Assembly: GCA_004357505.1 (NCBI GenBank)
Contig: SMWC01000016.1
Span: 1 to 10,665, forward strand
DNA from: Gammaproteobacteria bacterium
GTDB lineage: Bacteria > Pseudomonadota > Gammaproteobacteria > Steroidobacterales > Rariloculaceae
Reading direction: 5' to 3'
DNA length: 10,665 nt
Positions 6,258 to 10,665 of this stretch are shown in pieces. Each line of letters begins with the position of its first letter. Within the stretch, counting starts at the first letter, position 1. The notes under the pieces are model-generated. The model did not search any database, was not told the DNA's origin, and saw nothing but the letters and a program-made list of their open reading frames with translations. The position numbers and the translations under genes are program-made.

Positions 6258-8816
6258 TTGTCTCAAGCCCACACCCCGATGATGCAACAGTACCTCGGCC
6301 TGAAGGCCGAGCACCCCGATGTGCTGTTGTTCTACCGCATGGGCGACTTCTATGAACTCTTCTACGACGACGCCCGCAGAGTGACCAAACTGATCGATAT
6401 CGCGCTCACGAGTCGCGGACGATCTGCCGGTGAACCGATTCCGATGGCGGGCGTACCGTTTCATGCCGTGGACAATTATCTGGCCCGCCTCGTTCGGCTC
6501 GGCGAGTCGGTCGCCATCTGTGAGCAAATCGGTGACCCGGCCGCAAGCAAGGGGCTGGTCGAACGGCAAGTGGTTCGTGTGATCACGCCCGGGACGCTGA
6601 CCGATGAAGCGCTGCTGGATAAAAGTCGCGCTCATTATCTTGCGGCCGTCCATCGCAACCACGATGCCACGGGTCTGGCGTGGTTGGACCTCGCCAGCGG
6701 TCACTTCTCGGTCATGGAGCTTGCCAATAACGACGACCTGCAGGACGAGCTCGAACGTCTCAAACCGGCCGAGGTACTGGTCGCAGAGGACGTCACGCTC
6801 CCATCCTGGCTTGCGGCTGCCGCCGGCCTCAGCCGGCGCCCACCCTGGCACTTTGACGCCGAGACCGGTCAACGCGCGCTCTGCCAACAATTCGGCACCC
6901 AGGATCTGGCTGGTTTCGACGCCGACGATATTCCGGCGGCGGTAGCGGCAGCCGGTTGCCTGCTGCAATACGTCAAGGACACTCAGCGTTCCGCAGTACC
7001 GCATCTACGTGGTCTGAGCCGCGAGCGGCGGGATCAAGCCGTGATCATGGACGCCACCACGCGGCGCAACCTGGAGATCGACTCGAGTCTGGGTCAACGT
7101 GACGAGTACACGCTGGCGGGCCTCATGGACCACTGCGCGACACCCATGGGTAGCCGGCTGCTGAGAAGTTGGCTCAACCGGCCGATCCGCGACCGGCAAA
7201 CGTTACGCAGCCGCCAGCACGCGGTCGCCACACTACGCGAGCCCGGATCGATCGCCGAGCTTCAAGCCGGCCTCAATGAGATCGGTGACCTTGAGCGCAT
7301 TTTGACCCGGATCGCGCTGCGCTCTGCGCGACCCAGGGATCTGGCACAACTCCGCCATGCCCTGCAAGAACTGCCGACGGTCGCGACCGCGATCGCTGCA
7401 CTGGACTCGCCGCACCTCGCCGGTCTGGCTGATCGTTGTGGCCGCCACGACGAGCAACGAGCGCTGCTCGAGGCGGCATTGGTCGAGATACCGCCGATCT
7501 TCATCCGCGACGGTGGCGTGATTGCGTCGGGCTTCGACGCCGAACTCGACGAACTGCGCACAATCAGCGCCGACGCGAATCGCTTCCTCGACGATCTGGA
7601 GAAAACCGAACGTCAGCGCACCGGCATCAGCAAGCTGAAGGTCGGCTACAACCGCGTGCACGGCTACTATATCGAGATCAGCAAAACGCACTCGGAAGCC
7701 GCGCCGGATGAGTACATCAGGCGGCAGACGCTCAAAAATGCCGAGCGCTTCATCACGCCGGAGCTGAAAGAATTCGAGGATAAAATTCTCAGTGCCCGCG
7801 ACCGTGCACTTGCCCGCGAGCAACAACTTTACGACGAGCTGATCGAAACACTCAACGAGTCTCTGGCCACGCTGCAATTAACCGCGGCAAGCGTGGCGGA
7901 GATCGATACGCTGACGAATTTCGCCGAGCGCGCGCTGGCGTTTAACTTATCCCAGCCGATGCTCACCGAGTCGCCAGGAATCCAATACCAGAACGGTCGT
8001 CATCTAGCGGTCGAGCTGGCGAGCGACGCGGCGTTTATTCCCAACGATTTAGATCTCCACGACCAGCGCCGCATGCTCATCATTACCGGCCCGAATATGG
8101 GTGGTAAGTCGACCTATATGCGCCAGACTGCGCTGATCGTGATTCTCGCCCACACCGGTAGTTTCGTACCCGCAGATAACACCCGCATCGGGCCCATCGA
8201 TCGTATCTTTACACGTGTCGGCGCAGCCGACGATCTGGCCGGTGGCCGTTCGACGTTCATGGTCGAGATGACCGAGACTGCGAATATCCTCAATAACGCC
8301 TCTGCGCAAAGCCTCGTCTTGATGGATGAGATCGGTCGCGGCACGAGCACCTTCGACGGACTCTCGTTAGCCTGGGCTGTGGCGCGTTTTATCGCCCGTG
8401 GGCCACGCGCTTTCACGCTCTTCGCTACGCATTACTTCGAACTGACCAGCCTGGTCGATGATCTGCCCGCGACCGCCAACGTCCATCTCGATGCCAGCGA
8501 ACATGGCGATGAACTGATTTTTCTTCATCGCGTCAAGGCGGGACCGGCGAACCAGAGTTATGGTTTGCACGTCGCCCGGTTAGCCGGCGTGCCAGGCCAT
8601 GTCGTCGACGAGGCGCGCGACTACCTCACCAGCCTCGAACAACAGCTCAGAGTATTGGGTGATAGCGGACCCCAGGGACAACTGGTCTTCAATGCGCCCG
8701 CGCCACCGGACCCGTTGCGTGAGCGCCTCGCCGAGATCGATGTCGATGAGCTGTCGCCACGCCAGGCGTTGGAGTTCCTGTTCAAACTAAACGCCGAAGC
8801 GAAAGATCGCGACTAA
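6258..8816 (+). CDS. mutS: DNA mismatch repair protein MutS
   Basis: ATPase that recognises mismatches and small loops and recruits MutL. The 852-residue product is almost identical in length to E. coli MutS (853). The mismatch-binding domain carries the Phe-X-Glu motif in GDFYELF (Phe31, Glu33). A connector/lever/clamp region follows, including KVGYNRVHGYYIEISK. The ATPase domain has Walker A GPNMGGKST (611-619), RIFTRVGAADDLAGGRSTFMVEMTE, Walker B LVLMDEIGRGT (Asp690, Glu691) and LFATHYFELT. Near the C-terminus, GQLVFNA resembles the beta-clamp-binding peptide (QMSLL in E. coli), and SPRQALEFLFKL matches the tetramerisation tail. TTG at 6258 gives MSQAHTPMMQQYL, matching the conserved start; the next in-frame ATG (6279) would delete AHTP. 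GAGAG lies 9 nt upstream of the TTG. It is divergent from the glycosyltransferase gene and convergent with the hydrolase gene. Confidence 0.99.
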   Translation: MSQAHTPMMQQYLGLKAEHPDVLLFYRMGDFYELFYDDARRVTKLIDIALTSRGRSAGEPIPMAGVPFHAVDNYLARLVRLGESVAICEQIGDPAASKGLVERQVVRVITPGTLTDEALLDKSRAHYLAAVHRNHDATGLAWLDLASGHFSVMELANNDDLQDELERLKPAEVLVAEDVTLPSWLAAAAGLSRRPPWHFDAETGQRALCQQFGTQDLAGFDADDIPAAVAAAGCLLQYVKDTQRSAVPHLRGLSRERRDQAVIMDATTRRNLEIDSSLGQRDEYTLAGLMDHCATPMGSRLLRSWLNRPIRDRQTLRSRQHAVATLREPGSIAELQAGLNEIGDLERILTRIALRSARPRDLAQLRHALQELPTVATAIAALDSPHLAGLADRCGRHDEQRALLEAALVEIPPIFIRDGGVIASGFDAELDELRTISADANRFLDDLEKTERQRTGISKLKVGYNRVHGYYIEISKTHSEAAPDEYIRRQTLKNAERFITPELKEFEDKILSARDRALAREQQLYDELIETLNESLATLQLTAASVAEIDTLTNFAERALAFNLSQPMLTESPGIQYQNGRHLAVELASDAAFIPNDLDLHDQRRMLIITGPNMGGKSTYMRQTALIVILAHTGSFVPADNTRIGPIDRIFTRVGAADDLAGGRSTFMVEMTETANILNNASAQSLVLMDEIGRGTSTFDGLSLAWAVARFIARGPRAFTLFATHYFELTSLVDDLPATANVHLDASEHGDELIFLHRVKAGPANQSYGLHVARLAGVPGHVVDEARDYLTSLEQQLRVLGDSGPQGQLVFNAPAPPDPLRERLAEIDVDELSPRQALEFLFKLNAEAKDRD

Positions 8817-8830
8817 GCCGTAGGTTTGTT

Positions 8831-8843
8831 AGCAGCGGCTGCT
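8831..8843. repeat. Short hairpin after mutS
   Basis: AGCAGCGGCTGCT can fold into a 5-bp stem with a 3-nt loop, 15 nt after the mutS stop. No T-run follows on either strand, so it is not a standard intrinsic terminator. The core GCAGCGGCTGC recurs in inverted orientation at 9619-9629. Confidence 0.4.
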
Positions 8844-8844
8844 T

Positions 8845-8941
8845 GGCCACAGATGACGGACGCGATCATCGTAGCGGGTGCGCGTCCCCTCACGGTCACC
8901 ACAGCGTCGAGCACGGCGGTGACATGACTGTCCTGGTGGCC
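8845..8941. other. Nested inverted repeats in convergent mutS/hydrolase gap
   Basis: The gap between the two convergent stop codons contains three compatible stems. An outer GGCCAC (8845-8850) pairs with GTGGCC (8936-8941). Inside it, GGACGCG (8858-8864) pairs with CGCGTCC (8881-8887), and GTCACC (8895-8900) pairs with GGTGAC (8918-8923). Together they could form a three-way junction in transcripts of either strand and might slow read-through between mutS and the hydrolase gene. There is no U-tract. Stems of 6-7 bp arise readily by chance in GC-rich DNA, so the structure is tentative. Confidence 0.35.
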
Positions 8942-8945
8942 GCGC

Positions 8946-9584
8946 CTACGGAGATTCGCTGCTGAGCCGAAAACGGCCGCTGCTCAAGAAGCTCACGACT
9001 TGCTCGGCGACGACTCCAGACCACAGCATCGACAGATGCGAAACCGGCAACACGATATGCTCGGTCGCGCCCTCTAGGCGGGTCTCTTCTACGGCCACGG
9101 TACCGTCGTGAGGCGAGGGCAGGGCACTGATGAGCTGTCCCAGACCCAACGGGGAATCGCCGGCAATCAAACCGAGATCCTGCGTGCCAGACCAACGCAC
9201 CATCGGCCCCGCAGCGAAAAATGCTGCCGTGCTCTTGCCCAGAAGCGCCGAACCACCCGGATAAGTCGCGAACGCCTTGCCGGCGATGCTGCTGCGCAGT
9301 GGCGCGCCAAGACACACAACGCGGCCGCTGCAGGCTCGCGGTGTAAGTTCCAGCATTCGCAGTATCACGATGCCACCCAAGCTGTGGCCCACGAGGTGTA
9401 GCTCCTCGTCCACCTTAGCCGCGATAAACGCGGCGAGTTGTGCGGCGTTTTCGTCGAGGTCGTCGGCAACCGAACGGTAGGAGAACCGATAGGTCCGGAA
9501 GCCGGCGGCGCGCAGCCTCCGGCGGAGAAAAAAGAGTTCCGGACCGGGAAGCCATAGGCCATGCACGAGTATGACGCTAGCCAT
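8946..9584 (-). CDS. Alpha/beta hydrolase (small lipase/esterase-like)
   Basis: Cytoplasmic alpha/beta-fold hydrolase of 212 residues with unknown substrate. It begins directly with strand 1 and the oxyanion segment VILVHGLW (4-11). It has the nucleophile elbow VGHSLGG (65-71, Ser68), a LGAPL segment (92-96), and the other triad members in PHDGTVAVEE (Asp160) and VSHLSMLW (His183). The layout resembles PGAP1/DUF676-type or EstA-like lipases. No signal peptide or lipobox is visible. ATG at 9584 is chosen because the fold starts three residues later; an in-frame ATG at 9608 would add MCRDRDST. Neither has a good Shine-Dalgarno sequence. It lies 51 nt after nudB and is probably transcribed with aspS-nudB, occupying the place where E. 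coli has yebC-ruvC. Fold and triad are seen; the biological role is unknown. Confidence 0.88.
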   Translation of the reverse strand: MASVILVHGLWLPGPELFFLRRRLRAAGFRTYRFSYRSVADDLDENAAQLAAFIAAKVDEELHLVGHSLGGIVILRMLELTPRACSGRVVCLGAPLRSSIAGKAFATYPGGSALLGKSTAAFFAAGPMVRWSGTQDLGLIAGDSPLGLGQLISALPSPHDGTVAVEETRLEGATEHIVLPVSHLSMLWSGVVAEQVVSFLSSGRFRLSSESP

Positions 9585-9617
9585 CGTTGAGTCGCGGTCG
9601 CGGCACATTCACGGTTC

Positions 9618-9630
9618 GGCAGCCGCTGCC
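9618..9630. repeat. Short hairpin between nudB and hydrolase gene
   Basis: GGCAGCCGCTGCC can form a 5-bp stem with a 3-nt loop in the 51-nt gap after the nudB stop. Its 11-nt core matches, on the opposite strand, the hairpin at 8831-8843. No T-run is adjacent. Confidence 0.35.
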
Positions 9631-9635
9631 ATGAT

Positions 9636-10061
9636 TCAAGCGCGCAACCGCTCCAACGCTTCGCGGTTGGTCCAGGAGGTCACACTCACGATGGCTTCCT
9701 CCAATTCCAGCCAGCGATAGGCGGAGTGCTCCTCGGCATTCAACGTGATCGGGCAAACTTTCCGGACGGGCAGAAACCACAGATGTTCGAGATTCTCGGT
9801 AACGTCCTGGCTGTAACGGTCGCGCCACTCGGGCAGAATCGGAAAGCGCCGTTGAACATGCGCATCCACGAGCCCATCGGCATCGAGACCCGTTTCCTCG
9901 TGCACCTCACGGGCAGCCGTTTTCACCGGCGCTTCATCCCAACGCATGGTGCCCGTGACCGACTGCCAAAAGCCACCCGGCCGCAGGCGTTCGAGCAACA
10001 GACATTGACGCTCCGGCGTATGGATGATCACCAAGACGGATTCCGGGCGGCTTTCAGTCAC
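9636..10061 (-). CDS. nudB: Dihydroneopterin triphosphate diphosphatase (Nudix)
   Basis: Nudix hydrolase that removes pyrophosphate from 7,8-dihydroneopterin triphosphate, an early step of folate synthesis. The Nudix box is complete: G-X5-E-X7-REVHEETGL (residues 37-59 of the 141-residue product), preceded by FWQSVTGTM. C-terminal YRWLELEEA and SWTNREALERL match E. coli NudB (YKWLDAPAA, SWSNRQAIEQF), which supports this assignment over a generic Nudix protein. The chosen start is GTG at 10061, giving MTESRPESVLVIIHTPE and an 8-nt GTGACTGA overlap with the aspS stop. A TTG at 10091 would add ten residues (GGRLR-type sequence encoded by aspS codons) and is less likely. The aspS-nudB pair is a conserved gammaproteobacterial arrangement and implies translational coupling. 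Confidence 0.93.
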   Translation of the reverse strand: MTESRPESVLVIIHTPERQCLLLERLRPGGFWQSVTGTMRWDEAPVKTAAREVHEETGLDADGLVDAHVQRRFPILPEWRDRYSQDVTENLEHLWFLPVRKVCPITLNAEEHSAYRWLELEEAIVSVTSWTNREALERLRA

Positions 10062-10665
10062 TCTTAGGCGGCCGCCGCAACCGTAGACCAACTTCGGTGA
10101 GCTGGTCCGGACTCGCCTCGCTCGGCGCGCCGGTCAAAAGATCGCTGGCCGTCTGAGTTTTTGGGAATGCGATGACATCGCGAATACTGTCAGCCCCAAC
10201 CATCAGCATGACCAGACGGTCGAGACCGAAAGCGATGCCGCCATGCGGCGGGCAACCGTAGCTCATTGCTGTCAGCAGAAAACCGAACTTTGCTTCGGCC
10301 TCTTCCCTCTCGATACCTAACAATTTGAAGACGGCCGACTGCATCTCCGGACTGTGAATACGAATAGAACCGCCGCCGATCTCCGTACCGTTCAAGACCA
10401 TGTCGTAGGCACGAGACAGCGCCGTCCCGGGACTCTCGATCAATTTGGCCGGGGAGTCTGTCTGTGGCGCCGTGAACGGATGATGAGACGGCGTCCAACC
10501 GCCCTCGCCGTCGTCGTCGAAGACCGGAAAATCGACGACCCACAGCGGCCGCCACGCAGCCTCGAGCAAGCCACGATCCTGACCGAGCCGATCGCGAAGC
10601 GCACCGAGGCTGTCGTTCACGACCCGGGCTTTATCGGCACCGAAGAACACCAGGTCGCCGCTCAG
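10054..10665 (-). CDS. aspS: Aspartate--tRNA ligase, C-terminal part (5' end outside window)
   Basis: C-terminal 203 residues of a bacterial-type class II aspartyl-tRNA synthetase, which charges tRNA-Asp with aspartate. Beginning LSGDLVFFGADKARVVNDSLG at the right edge, it shows VVDFPVFD, SHHPFTAP, the catalytic GGGSIRIH strand and class II motif 3 in GGIAFGLDRLVML, followed by IRDVIAFPKTQTASDLLTGAPS. These are hallmarks of the roughly 590-residue bacterial enzyme, so about two thirds (anticodon-binding domain, motifs 1 and 2, most of the GAD insertion) lie outside. Stop TGA at 10054-10056 overlaps the nudB GTG. Whether it is tRNA-Asp-specific or also charges tRNA-Asn cannot be judged from this fragment. 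Confidence 0.97.
   Translation of the reverse strand: MSGDLVFFGADKARVVNDSLGALRDRLGQDRGLLEAAWRPLWVVDFPVFDDDGEGGWTPSHHPFTAPQTDSPAKLIESPGTALSRAYDMVLNGTEIGGGSIRIHSPEMQSAVFKLLGIEREEAEAKFGFLLTAMSYGCPPHGGIAFGLDRLVMLMVGADSIRDVIAFPKTQTASDLLTGAPSEASPDQLTEVGLRLRRPPKSD

Noticed and set aside
6150..7004. N-terminal extension of the glycosyltransferase frame by 285 codons
   Set aside because: The frame is open but runs antisense through mutS, resembles no known domain, and the Rossmann-fold start is exactly at the ATG at 6149.
7233..7877. 214-codon minus-strand open frame inside mutS
   Set aside because: Fully antisense to the MutS core and lever domains; no motif or ribosome site.
8896..9315. 139-codon minus-strand frame overlapping the hydrolase gene
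   Set aside because: Out-of-frame shadow of the alpha/beta hydrolase, whose catalytic triad lies in the other frame.
10062..10091. Upstream TTG start for nudB at 10091
   Set aside because: It would add ten residues encoded by the aspS tail and not seen in the family; the GTG at 10061 gives a natural 8-nt overlap and a normal N-terminus.

Overview
This window is a compact, GC-rich (roughly 60% by eye) piece of bacterial chromosome packed with housekeeping and DNA-repair genes. Close protein matches, recalled rather than searched, point to Gammaproteobacteria: MutS keeps the AHTPMMQQYL start and a length of 852 residues, NudB and PncC resemble the enteric proteins, and pncC/cinA-recA-recX-alaS is a classic gammaproteobacterial order. 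mutS lies divergently beside pncC-recA, as in pseudomonads. I could not assign a genus. I see no mobile element, CRISPR array, tRNA or rRNA, and no gene-free stretch longer than 136 bases.

Bases 1-6149 are all on the minus strand. Read in transcription order they are a GT4-type glycosyltransferase (start 6149), pncC (NMN amidase; overlaps the glycosyltransferase by 14 nt), thpR (RNA 2',3'-cyclic phosphodiesterase; 9 nt after pncC), a 136-nt gap with the likely recA control region, recA, recX (overlaps recA by 23 nt) and alaS (45 nt after recX; its C-terminal end runs off the left edge). This looks like two transcription units, glycosyltransferase-pncC-thpR and recA-recX-alaS, with possible read-through between them.

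Bases 6150-6257 form a divergent control region with an imperfect 20-nt direct repeat and a TACAAT -10 candidate. Bases 6258-8816 carry mutS on the plus strand. mutS converges on a second minus-strand cluster: aspS (only the C-terminal 203 residues are inside the right edge), nudB (8-nt stop/start overlap with aspS) and a small alpha/beta hydrolase with a full Ser-Asp-His triad. The 129-nt convergent gap has no classical terminator but holds nested inverted repeats.

The genes combine recombination and its control (RecA, RecX), mismatch repair (MutS), tRNA charging (AlaS, AspS), folate synthesis (NudB), pyridine-nucleotide salvage (PncC) and RNA-end processing (ThpR). The less usual members are the glycosyltransferase between mutS and pncC and the hydrolase downstream of nudB. 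I found no strong evidence for a previously undescribed system; the findings are modest regulatory, structural and synteny observations.
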